DNA of 64,000 nucleotides from Pectobacterium sp. A5351 (GTDB lineage Bacteria; Pseudomonadota; Gammaproteobacteria; Enterobacterales; Enterobacteriaceae): NCBI RefSeq assembly GCF_028335745.1, contig NZ_CP116477.1, positions 3,348,001 to 3,412,000 of the forward strand, read 5' to 3'. Shown piece by piece: positions 16,925 to 24,826 of this stretch (position 1 is its first letter; each line of letters starts with the position of its first letter). The notes under the pieces were generated by a model. It saw only the letters and a program-made list of their open reading frames with translations, ran no database searches and was not told where the DNA came from. The position numbers and the translations under genes were made by a program.

Positions 16925-18160
16925 GTGAATTCAATATTTCACAATTCAAGATTTACGGCATGGGCTATTGGATTAGCTTTTGACCGACTAGGTAATGCAA
17001 TGTATATGGTGGCTTTGCCTCTTATGGTCTACCATATGACATCGTCCCTTAAGAATATGGCGATCGTAACTGCTTGTCAGTTTTTGCCACGAATTTTCCC
17101 AGGGATTTATGTCGGAAGCATGGTTGATATATCCAATAAAAAAAATATTTTTTTTATTTCCCTGCTTCTACAATGTTTTATCGGAATAATCATTGCTACT
17201 CTTTACAGCATGCAGTTATTGCCATTCATTTTACTATGCATCCTTGGCGCGATGACAAGCGTCTGTTTTGAAATATCACGTACAACTGAAATGACACTTG
17301 TTCCGGTTATATTCGCCAAAGAACGGGTGAAAGCCACCACAGCCCTAGCATCAATCCATACCGCAATGTTCATGGTTGGCCCCTTACTTGGTGCCCTATT
17401 GCTTAAGTATTTTAGTTATACATCACTACTCGTGCTGAATGCACTCACGTATCTTGCCCCTATAATCGCTAATTATTGGACGAAAATTCCTTCTCTTCAG
17501 TCTGTCCAACACCGGACGAAAGGGCTGAGAGAAAAACTGACACTAACTAATCATTCACTTAAAGAATCTCTCGCTACGGTGCGTAGTAGCAAAGCCTTGA
17601 AATTGCTTATGATGTTTATCACCTGTATCACGCTAGCAACGGGTGGACTGGAGTTATTAATCATCTTTTACATTAAAAATAGGCTCCACGTAAGCGATCA
17701 ATTCGCCAGCTTGATGTATGCAATAGGGGCTGTCGGAATGTTTCTGGGATCGATCCTTGTTCCTCTGTTTAGGAAAATAAAAAGAAAAATTTTCCTTTTT
17801 ATAACATTGTTAATGATTGCAGGCGGGATTTCACTTTTTCAGATTGGTTCCATACCAGCTCTGATATCAGGTCAATTACTTATATTTATGGGAATATTCG
17901 CCTGTAGTGTCACACAGGATCTGATAATTCAAGAAAGTGCGCCCCCCACAATGTTGGGAAGAATCAGCGGTATTTTACGTATTATTAATAGTACGATGAT
18001 ATCCCTATCTACGTTTTTTCTTACCTCCCTTACAGCATTTCTAAGTTTTAAATACATAGCCTTGATCGTGATACTCTTGGTTCTGTTAGCACTTATTTTA
18101 AGCCAAAATCCGCATTTTTCTTCCACACATTATGAGCACAGCGAGCACCACAATGAATAA
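16925..18160 (+). CDS. MFS transporter, probable exporter of the island product
   Basis: A 411-residue membrane protein, GTG start with AAGGAG (16913-16918) six bases upstream. The N-terminal FDRLGNAMYMVALPLMVYHMT and the loop GSMVDISNKKN (motif A region between helices 2 and 3) are typical of the EntS-like MFS branch, with around twelve hydrophobic segments. It is placed among biosynthetic genes and lacks any sugar-porter signature, so export of the small-molecule product and self-protection are likely. It overlaps the next ORF. Confidence 0.85.
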   Translation: MNSIFHNSRFTAWAIGLAFDRLGNAMYMVALPLMVYHMTSSLKNMAIVTACQFLPRIFPGIYVGSMVDISNKKNIFFISLLLQCFIGIIIATLYSMQLLPFILLCILGAMTSVCFEISRTTEMTLVPVIFAKERVKATTALASIHTAMFMVGPLLGALLLKYFSYTSLLVLNALTYLAPIIANYWTKIPSLQSVQHRTKGLREKLTLTNHSLKESLATVRSSKALKLLMMFITCITLATGGLELLIIFYIKNRLHVSDQFASLMYAIGAVGMFLGSILVPLFRKIKRKIFLFITLLMIAGGISLFQIGSIPALISGQLLIFMGIFACSVTQDLIIQESAPPTMLGRISGILRIINSTMISLSTFFLTSLTAFLSFKYIALIVILLVLLALILSQNPHFSSTHYEHSEHHNE

Positions 18161-18752
18161 CTATGTCATTATCAGCGGAAGTACCCAACAAAAAAGCCAA
18201 TCATCTCGGCTGTCAACGGTGATAAAATCGCTGATCGATACCATTGATATTGAGTCAAACATCGCACTAATTGACTTGGCAGCAATCAAGCATCAGGAAT
18301 GGAACAAAGAGTTCTGGGGCGACGAGATTCCTTGCCCTGAATGGAAAAAAACATCTGCCATTCTGGCGAAAAGTGACGCTATTATTTTCGTTGTACCAGA
18401 GTGGCACGGAATGATTCCACCCGCATTAATGAACCTATTAATTCTATCTGAACGTAACGAGCTTTCGCATAAACCGGCCTTAATTGTCAGCGTTTCTTCC
18501 GGTAATGGAGGCGCTTATACGGTTGCGCAATTTAAAGGCTTTTATTCCAAGAATAATAGACTTTGCTTTATCCCCGATCATGTCATCATCCGTAATATTC
18601 GAGATAAAGAATTTGATGGTGATAAGAATAGCGCTGAAGACTATGAACGCTTAACGTATTCTCTCAGTATACTTAAGGCTTACATCCCCGGACTGGCTCA
18701 TGTACGTCAGTGCGGTGTTCTAGATTATGATACCTGGCCTTATGGGATGTGA
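18153..18752 (+). CDS. NAD(P)H-dependent FMN reductase
   Basis: A flavodoxin-fold protein of about 199 residues. I prefer the ATG at 18153, giving MNNYVIISGSTQ directly before the phosphate loop GSTQQKSQSSRLS; the frame extends to 18132 but without ribosome site. PEWHGMIPPALMNLL and VSVSSGNGGAYTV are the FMN-binding loop regions usual in the family. It overlaps the end of the MFS gene by eight bases. It may supply reduced flavin or carry out a redox step on the product. No such gene is part of the core toxABCDE set. Confidence 0.85.
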   Translation: MNNYVIISGSTQQKSQSSRLSTVIKSLIDTIDIESNIALIDLAAIKHQEWNKEFWGDEIPCPEWKKTSAILAKSDAIIFVVPEWHGMIPPALMNLLILSERNELSHKPALIVSVSSGNGGAYTVAQFKGFYSKNNRLCFIPDHVIIRNIRDKEFDGDKNSAEDYERLTYSLSILKAYIPGLAHVRQCGVLDYDTWPYGM

Positions 18753-18756
18753 TCGT

Positions 18757-19374
18757 ATGCTAAATTCTAAAGACTATAATATGGTGATAGAGCAGGCATT
18801 CCAGCAGCATTATACCGAACAATCCGATGTCTGGACTACTGACATTGGCATGCGTATTCTGCCGTTACTGATACAAGGGAAACTTCGCTTATCCGAACAC
18901 AGTAGAGTATTGGACATCGGTTGTGGTAGCGGGCTTGATACCCTTATTTATAGTGAACTGAGTAGTCAGGTGACCGGAATAGATATCTATGCTCATCCTG
19001 AATGGCAGTCGATACAAGAACAATTTTATAATATCACTTTTTATCGCGCCAACTTTCTTCAGCATCCTATAGATGAATATGATCTTGTCATTGACAATGG
19101 CTGCTTTCATCATCAGGCAAATGAAAATTTGTTGACCTATCTATTAAAAGTAAAGGAAATACTGTCAGATAATGGTCACTTTGTTCTTTCGACATTTTAC
19201 GATCCAACGACACTGACGTATGTAGACAATTATGAAAGAATACACCATTATTTTAGCGATCAAGATATTGAACAGAGACTAAATAGTGCAGGATTTAATA
19301 TTATGGATACAATTTATATCTATAGAAAAAGGTATAAGAATTACTATAGAATTTCCTTTTGCAAGAAGATATAG
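18757..19374 (+). CDS. Class I SAM-dependent methyltransferase (ToxA-like role)
   Basis: About 205 residues. The ATG at 18757 is preferred, four bases after the reductase stop; the frame extends to 18727. Motif I VLDIGCGSGLD (51-61), acidic loop GIDIYAH, and post-motif DLVIDNGCFHH mark a Rossmann methyltransferase. It ends the operon. In toxoflavin synthesis ToxA adds both N-methyl groups, so this enzyme is the natural candidate for tailoring N-methylation, but its sequence class alone does not fix the substrate. The region after it shows only a weak AT-rich hairpin. Confidence 0.85.
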   Translation: MLNSKDYNMVIEQAFQQHYTEQSDVWTTDIGMRILPLLIQGKLRLSEHSRVLDIGCGSGLDTLIYSELSSQVTGIDIYAHPEWQSIQEQFYNITFYRANFLQHPIDEYDLVIDNGCFHHQANENLLTYLLKVKEILSDNGHFVLSTFYDPTTLTYVDNYERIHHYFSDQDIEQRLNSAGFNIMDTIYIYRKRYKNYYRISFCKKI

Positions 19375-19517
19375 CAATAAATAGAATGTTATTCTAATAA
19401 AAAATAAAGTGGCGATATTATAGTCGTAACTCTGATACAGCTCGTCCTAAATTATCGATGAACAGAATCATCCAATCAGGTTGGTAATTTTCACTGGCTC
19501 AGACTCGGCAATATCCC

Positions 19518-19673
19518 TTAAGTTAATAACCGTCTCAAAAACAACCTGATGGTACCCAACTTAAACGCGCTCAGAAAAGACAGCCTTCCTGTCTTTTCTG
19601 AGCGCATAGCAAGATGACGCTTCTCTTTCAGTACCGCAAAGCAACACTCAGCTACCGTTTGCGACGCACTCAT
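19518..19673 (-). CDS. Doubtful 51-residue ORF spanning a long inverted repeat
   Basis: Minus-strand ORF starting MSASQTVAECCFAVLKEKR and ending FLRRLLT. It covers the 17-bp inverted repeat at 19567-19605. No family recognised and no clear ribosome site. It may be the remnant of a mobile element or phage gene at the island's right border. Confidence 0.25.
   Translation of the reverse strand: MSASQTVAECCFAVLKEKRHLAMRSEKTGRLSFLSAFKLGTIRLFLRRLLT
19567..19605. repeat. Perfect 17-bp inverted repeat at island right border
   Basis: GCGCTCAGAAAAGACAG (19567-19583) and CTGTCTTTTCTGAGCGC (19589-19605) with a 5-base spacer. Very stable as RNA on either strand, but without a following T-run. It lies between the last island gene and ygaZ, in 428 bases that hold no convincing gene. 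Confidence 0.8.
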
Positions 19674-19703
19674 TTGAGACCGTTGCAAACAAAAAAATTT
19701 CGC

Positions 19704-19745
19704 CCGGAATCATCACGTCCGTTTCGCAATAGCGTGAAATTCCGG
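19704..19745 (+). other. Hairpin upstream of ygaZ
   Basis: CCGGAAT (19704-19710) plus CACG (19714-19717) pair with CGTG (19733-19736) plus ATTCCGG (19739-19745), interrupted by small internal loops. It is 57 bases before the ygaZ start and could belong to its leader or close an upstream transcript. Confidence 0.4.
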
Positions 19746-19802
19746 TAACGCTTTGCTAGTGTTATCGATTAATTCCCTTTAAGTACAAAAAATATCAGGC
19801 CA

Positions 19803-20534
19803 GTGAATACATTAACCACCGCTACACCGAAAAAATCGGCGTCTTTTAGCGAAGGCGTCTTTGACAGTCTTCCGATTGTTATCGGCTACATGCCCGTGGC
19901 ATTCGCGTTTGGCATGAATGCGGTCAAGTTAGGATTTACGCCGCTGGAAGGCATTTTTCTCTCCTGCATCATTTACGCCGGCGCCAGCCAGTTTGTTATC
20001 ACTGCCCTGCTCAGCGCCGGCATGTCCATCTGGGTGGCGGCCTTGACCGTCATGGCGATGGATGTTCGCCATGTGCTGTATGGACCGGCGTTACGGCATC
20101 GCATTGCACAACGACTGCCAACCCGAAAAACGGCGCTCTGGGCGTTCGGCCTGACGGATGAAGTCTTTGCTGCCGCCGCGACCCGGCTGGCGAAGGATAA
20201 CCGCCGTTGGTCAGAAAACTGGATGATGGGCGTGTCACTGCTCGCCTGGCTCTCGTGGGTGCTCGGTACGGTGATCGGCGCCGTGTTCGGTAACGGCCCA
20301 TTGGATGACTACCCTGCCGTCGAAGCCGCGCTGTCTTTCATGCTGCCCGCGCTTTTCCTCAGCTTTTTACTCGCCTCTTTCAAGCGCAAACAGAGCCTGG
20401 TCGTGGCTTGCGCACTAGGCGGTGCGCTGCTGGGATTGCTGCTTTCCTCCATTCCAGCCGCAATACTGCTCGGCATTCTCAGCGGCTGTCTGGCTTCGCT
20501 GGTTAACCCCGCCACGCCACAGGTGAACACATGA
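19803..20534 (+). CDS. ygaZ: AzlC-family branched-chain amino acid exporter subunit YgaZ
   Basis: A 243-residue inner-membrane protein, GTG start. DSLPIVIGYMPVAFAFGMNAVKLGF, SCIIYAGASQFVITALLSAG, AMDVRHVLYGPALR and ALWAFGLTDEVFAAA match E. coli YgaZ closely. With YgaH it exports L-valine and, in related systems, methionine. It overlaps ygaH by four bases. In E. coli ygaZH also lies between proVWX and mprA, so this marks the return to conserved backbone after the island. Confidence 0.93.
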   Translation: MNTLTTATPKKSASFSEGVFDSLPIVIGYMPVAFAFGMNAVKLGFTPLEGIFLSCIIYAGASQFVITALLSAGMSIWVAALTVMAMDVRHVLYGPALRHRIAQRLPTRKTALWAFGLTDEVFAAAATRLAKDNRRWSENWMMGVSLLAWLSWVLGTVIGAVFGNGPLDDYPAVEAALSFMLPALFLSFLLASFKRKQSLVVACALGGALLGLLLSSIPAAILLGILSGCLASLVNPATPQVNT

Positions 20535-20860
20535 GTACGGAAGTCATTCTTATCGGGCTGATTGTGGGGGGGGTGAACTATCTCTTTCGTTATTTACCTC
20601 TGAGACTCAGCACCTCACGCGCTTCCGGCTCGTTGCAGCGCGGTAAAAAAGCGCTGTTGCTTGATAGCATCGGCATTGCTTCTATTTGTGCGCTGCTGAT
20701 TGTTTCCAGCGTGCCGGATATTCTCGCGCATCACGAAAAGCTGCTGCCAACGCTGGTCGGTTTTGTGACGCTGACGGCCTGTTTTTATAAAACCCACAGT
20801 ATCGTCTTATCGACGTTACTGGGCGCGCTGTGCTATGGAATTGCGTTTAAGCTGCTTTGA
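20531..20860 (+). CDS. ygaH: AzlD-family exporter subunit YgaH
   Basis: A 109-residue, four-helix membrane protein, the small partner of YgaZ. The N-terminal VILIGLIVGGVNYLFRYLPLRL and C-terminal KTHSIVLSTLLGALCYGI are typical. ATGA overlap with ygaZ indicates coupled translation. Confidence 0.92.
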   Translation: MSTEVILIGLIVGGVNYLFRYLPLRLSTSRASGSLQRGKKALLLDSIGIASICALLIVSSVPDILAHHEKLLPTLVGFVTLTACFYKTHSIVLSTLLGALCYGIAFKLL

Positions 20861-20900
20861 ATTCGCAGTCTGGATTATCAAATAACATTTTGATTTAAAT

Positions 20901-20949
20901 AAAGTAAACGGCGAATTATTCCCAATGTACGCTATTCTTCGTTTACTTT
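20901..20949. other. Inverted repeat between ygaH and mprA
   Basis: AAAGTAAACG (20901-20910) and CGTTTACTTT (20940-20949), extended inwards by GAAT/ATTC after two mismatches. It is AT-rich, 40 bases past ygaH. It may be a weak terminator or a binding site; the sequence does not decide. Confidence 0.5.
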
Positions 20950-20999
20950 CTGTCACAGAAATAAGCACAATTTCCCACCTGAATACCGTTTACCCAGTT

Positions 21000-21015
21000 A
21001 GTAACATTAGTTACT
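21000..21015. promoter_or_regulatory. Candidate MprA operator
   Basis: Perfect dyad AGTAAC-ATTA-GTTACT, 34 bases before the mprA ATG. MarR-family regulators, EmrR/MprA included, bind short dyads in their own promoters, so autoregulation of mprA-emrAB here is plausible. Inferred from position and symmetry only. Confidence 0.5.
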
Positions 21016-21049
21016 ATGTACCCCGTGATTAATGAGGTTTATATAAAAA

Positions 21050-21565
21050 ATGCACAGTTCATTCACTCCTATAGAACAAATGCTCGACCTGCGTGCTTCA
21101 CGTAAACCAGGATTCCCACGTCAAGAAGTCTTAATATTGCGCCTTTTCATGCATGTCCAAGGCAAAATTCTGGAACACAGAAACAGAATGCTGAAGGATC
21201 AGGGCATCAATGAAACCCTCTTCATGGCATTGCTGACGCTGGAGTCTCAAGAGTCTTATAGCATTCAGCCTTCCGAACTCAGCGCAGCGCTAGGGTCATC
21301 ACGCACCAATGCAACGCGTATCGCTGACGATCTGGAAAAAAGAGGCTGGATTGAGCGACGCGAAAGCAGCAACGACAGACGCTGCCTGCACCTGCACCTG
21401 ACAGAAGAAGGCAAAGCTTTTCTCGGCGAACTGATTCCACCACAGCACCGCAGTCTCCATGTGCTTTGCTCGGCACTTGAGTCCAGTGAACAAACTCAGC
21501 TTGAAGCCCTGATGAGAAAGCTTCTGGTTCGGTTGGATGAAATGGACGACCTCGATAACCTATAA
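21050..21565 (+). CDS. mprA: MarR-family repressor MprA (EmrR)
   Basis: A 171-residue winged-helix regulator. [17 protein letters not shown] at the start, [17 protein letters not shown] and the recognition region [26 protein letters not shown] are almost those of E. coli MprA. It represses emrAB and is released by hydrophobic weak acids and uncouplers. The gene is upstream of emrAB in the same direction, as in E. coli, but the gap to emrA is 328 bases, more than twice the E. coli distance from memory. Confidence 0.95.
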   Translation: MHSSFTPIEQMLDLRASRKPGFPRQEVLILRLFMHVQGKILEHRNRMLKDQGINETLFMALLTLESQESYSIQPSELSAALGSSRTNATRIADDLEKRGWIERRESSNDRRCLHLHLTEEGKAFLGELIPPQHRSLHVLCSALESSEQTQLEALMRKLLVRLDEMDDLDNL

Positions 21566-21615
21566 CGTCGATATTCAATAGTGTCGACAGTCAATAACAT
21601 CGATAGTCAATAACA
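21552..21615. repeat. Four tandem 16-bp repeats at the 3' end of mprA
   Basis: Exact 16-base units: TCGATAACCTATAACG (21552), TCGATATTCAATAGTG (21568), TCGACAGTCAATAACA (21584), TCGATAGTCAATAACA (21600). The last two differ at one base; the first overlaps the mprA stop codon. Rest of the mprA-emrA gap (to 21893) is non-coding and shows no clear promoter. Confidence 0.85.
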
Positions 21616-21893
21616 GCAGAAAACAACAACAAAGCATCATAGTCGGCACCTTTTTCACCCGGAATGACCCGATACATACGTATCGGGCAGGTGAATTTTG
21701 CTGCGAAAAATACGTATGACCTTTCCGCTGTCGCACCGTGCGGCTTAGCAAAACAGCAATCTCACGCTCCGGGCAAAGCGATCTGAAAACGCCCCCAAGC
21801 GGCACAACAAGATGAATTCGTTTCGACTATCGCCAGGCTGCACAGTCTGGTGCGGATAGCCGACACAAAGAGAATAAAAAGAGAGAGAACAGC

Positions 21894-23069
21894 ATGAGTG
21901 AAAGTGTGGAAAATCAGGTACCGAAAACGCCACAAAGAAACAAGAAACAACAGCGTAAGCGCGTGCTATCGCTGCTGACGTTTATTTTTGTCGTGCTGGG
22001 CTGTGCCTGGCTGGGTTACTGGTTCCTGGTGCTCAGGCATCACCAAAGCACTGACGATGCCTACGTCGCAGGCAACCAGATTCAGATCATGGCGCAGATC
22101 AGCGGCAGCGTCACCCATGTTAACGTCGACAATACCGATTTCGTTAAGCAGGGACAGGTACTGGTGGAGCTGGACCCTACCGATGCTCAACAGGCATTTG
22201 AACGCGCGAAAACCGGGCTGGCCAACAGCGTGCGTCAGACGCACCAATTGATTATTAACAGTAAACAGTATCAGGCCAACATTGAACTGCGCCAAACCGA
22301 GTTGAACAAGGCACAAAGCGATTTGAGCCGCCGGGAAGCGCTGGGCAGCGCCAATGCCATCGGGCGTGAAGAAGTGCAGCATGCTCGTGATGCCGTCGCG
22401 ACCGCCAAAGCCGCGCTGGAAGTCGCCAGACAGCAATATCAGGCGAATCAGGCGATGATTCTGGATACACCGCTTGAGAAGCAGCCTGCTATACAGCAAG
22501 CCTCTGTAGAAATGCGCGATGCCTGGCTGGCGCTACAGCGCACCAAAATCGTCAGTCCGATTGACGGTTATGTCTCACGCCGCAGCGTACAAATTGGCGC
22601 GCGTATCTCTCCGACGTCAGCGCTGATGGCCGTGGTGCCCGCCAATCACCTGTGGGTCGATGCTAACTTCAAAGAGACACAGCTAGCTAATATGCGTATC
22701 GGCCAACCGGCTACCGTGGTCGCAGACATCTACGGTGATGATGTCGTGTACCAGGGAAAAGTAGTCGGTCTCGATATGGGAACCGGTAGCGCGTTCTCCC
22801 TGTTACCCGCCCAGAACGCAACCGGCAACTGGATCAAGGTCGTTCAGCGCCTGCCCGTCCGTATTGAACTTGATCCAAAACAGGTCGCCGAACATCCGTT
22901 GCGTATCGGCCTGTCCGCGCTGGTTAATGTCGATACTGCCAATATAGAAGGCAACGCGCTAGCAGAAACCTCACGCACCACGCCAGCCTACCAAAGCGAT
23001 GCGCTGACGCTGGATCTCACCCCTGTTAACCAGGACATCAGCGCCATTATTCAGGCGAACGCCGGTTAA
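21894..23069 (+). CDS. emrA: Multidrug efflux membrane-fusion protein EmrA
   Basis: A 391-residue periplasmic adaptor with one N-terminal membrane anchor (LLTFIFVVLGCAWLGYWFLVL), a biotinyl-lipoyl half-motif (HHQSTDDAYVAGNQIQIMAQISG), a long coiled-coil hairpin (about 95-205) and a matching second half (TKIVSPIDGYVSRRSVQIG). It links EmrB to TolC. AGAGAGAAC ribosome site. It is followed by emrB after 17 bases. Confidence 0.95.
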   Translation: MSESVENQVPKTPQRNKKQQRKRVLSLLTFIFVVLGCAWLGYWFLVLRHHQSTDDAYVAGNQIQIMAQISGSVTHVNVDNTDFVKQGQVLVELDPTDAQQAFERAKTGLANSVRQTHQLIINSKQYQANIELRQTELNKAQSDLSRREALGSANAIGREEVQHARDAVATAKAALEVARQQYQANQAMILDTPLEKQPAIQQASVEMRDAWLALQRTKIVSPIDGYVSRRSVQIGARISPTSALMAVVPANHLWVDANFKETQLANMRIGQPATVVADIYGDDVVYQGKVVGLDMGTGSAFSLLPAQNATGNWIKVVQRLPVRIELDPKQVAEHPLRIGLSALVNVDTANIEGNALAETSRTTPAYQSDALTLDLTPVNQDISAIIQANAG

Positions 23070-23086
23070 TCGGGCAGGAGAGAAAC

Positions 23087-24622
23087 GTGCAGAGAGAACC
23101 GCTTAAAGGTGCCAGTCTGGCCTGGATGACCGTTGCTCTGTCGCTGGCAACGTTTATGCAGGTGCTGGATTCCACTATCGCCAACGTCGCTATTCCGACC
23201 ATCGCCGGTAATCTGGGTGCGTCCAACTCGCAGGGAACATGGGTCATCACCTCGTTCGGGGTCGCTAACGCCATCTCCATCCCTATCACTGGCTGGCTGG
23301 CCAAACGGTTTGGTGAAGTCCGCCTGTTCCTGTGGTCAACGGCGCTCTTCGCCCTGACGTCCTGGCTGTGTGGTGTATCCACCAGCCTGGAAATGCTGAT
23401 TTTCGCCCGCGTGTTGCAGGGGATTGTCGCCGGGCCGCTGATCCCGCTGTCACAGAGTCTGTTGCTCAGCAACTATCCCCCCGCGAAACGCAGCATCGCT
23501 CTGGCGCTGTGGTCAATGACGGTGGTCGTCGCGCCGATCTGCGGCCCGATTCTGGGCGGTTGGATTAGCGACAACTATCACTGGGGCTGGATATTCTTCA
23601 TCAACGTTCCACTCGGCATCGCCGTGGTGTTTATTGCCATGCAAACGCTACGCGGGCGAGAAACCAAAACCGAGATCAAGCCCATTGATACTATCGGGCT
23701 GGCACTGTTGATCGTCGGCATCGGTAGCCTGCAGATGATGCTTGACCGCGGGAAAGAGCTGGACTGGTTTAACTCGACGGAAATCATCACCTTAACCGTG
23801 GTAGCCGTGGTCGCGATAGCGTTCCTGATTGTCTGGGAACTGACAGACGATCACCCAGTGGTGGATTTATCGCTGTTTAAGTCGCGCAACTTCACCATCG
23901 GCTGTCTGTGTATCAGTCTCGCCTACATGTTCTATTTCGGGGCGATCGTACTCTTGCCGCAGTTGTTGCAGGAGGTGTATGGCTATACCGCCACCTGGGC
24001 CGGGTTGGCGTCCGCACCCGTTGGGCTGATGCCGGTGGTGCTGTCGCCGATTATCGGTCGCTTCGCACCGCATCTGGACATGCGCAAGCTGGTGACATTC
24101 AGCTTTATTATGTATGCCGTCTGTTTCTATTGGCGTGCGTACACCTTCGAGCCGGGCATGGATTTCGGCGCATCGGCCTGGCCGCAGTTCGTTCAGGGGT
24201 TTGCCGTCGCCTGCTTCTTCATGCCGCTGACGACCATCACGCTGTCGGGGCTTCCGCCGGAGCGGCTGGCGGCAGCATCGAGCCTGTCGAACTTTGCCCG
24301 AACGCTGGCGGGTTCGATCGGGACGTCGATTACCACCACGCTCTGGACACAGCGTGAATCGCTGCACCATGCGCACCTAACGGAATCGATCACGCCGTAT
24401 AATCCCATCGCGCAGGAAACGTATCAGCAGCTTCAGGCGATGGGAATGAACCAAACACAGGCCTCGGCTTACATCGCAGAACAGATTACCGCGCAGGGAC
24501 TGATTATCTCCGCCAACGAGATCTTCTGGGCCGCTGCTGGGGTATTTCTGGTGCTGCTGGTGCTGGTCTGGTTCGCTAAACCGCCCTTTACCACCGGCGG
24601 TGGAGGCGGTGGCGCGCACTAG
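23087..24622 (+). CDS. emrB: Multidrug efflux MFS transporter EmrB
   Basis: A 511-residue drug:H+ antiporter of the 14-helix DHA2 family. GTG start with CAGGAGAG upstream. QVLDSTIANVAIPTIAGNLG (motif D1) and LGGWISDNYHWGWIFFINVPLG (motif C and following) are diagnostic. The C terminus ends in a Gly-rich TTGGGGGGAH tail. Acts with EmrA and TolC in export of hydrophobic compounds. A terminator follows. Confidence 0.95.
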   Translation: MQREPLKGASLAWMTVALSLATFMQVLDSTIANVAIPTIAGNLGASNSQGTWVITSFGVANAISIPITGWLAKRFGEVRLFLWSTALFALTSWLCGVSTSLEMLIFARVLQGIVAGPLIPLSQSLLLSNYPPAKRSIALALWSMTVVVAPICGPILGGWISDNYHWGWIFFINVPLGIAVVFIAMQTLRGRETKTEIKPIDTIGLALLIVGIGSLQMMLDRGKELDWFNSTEIITLTVVAVVAIAFLIVWELTDDHPVVDLSLFKSRNFTIGCLCISLAYMFYFGAIVLLPQLLQEVYGYTATWAGLASAPVGLMPVVLSPIIGRFAPHLDMRKLVTFSFIMYAVCFYWRAYTFEPGMDFGASAWPQFVQGFAVACFFMPLTTITLSGLPPERLAAASSLSNFARTLAGSIGTSITTTLWTQRESLHHAHLTESITPYNPIAQETYQQLQAMGMNQTQASAYIAEQITAQGLIISANEIFWAAAGVFLVLLVLVWFAKPPFTTGGGGGGAH

Positions 24623-24642
24623 TTCGTTCGCAATCTGTCTTT

Positions 24643-24685
24643 CCCCTTCCGTCAACAGCGGGCCGAAGGGGAACTTTCTTTTATC
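24643..24685 (+). terminator. Terminator of emrAB
   Basis: CCCCTTC (24643-24649) and GAAGGGG (24665-24671), 15-base loop, then AACTTTCTTTTAT. Confidence 0.75.
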
Positions 24686-24826
24686 ATTCCCACCTTTTCT
24701 GATTAATCAAACGCCCTTAATCCTGATAGCACGGTAGCGAATAACGATTTACAGATTCGGGATAAACATATTTTCACATTCCGATTACAATGCGCCTCTT
24801 TTTATTCGGGGATGAGTGGTTCTGCT

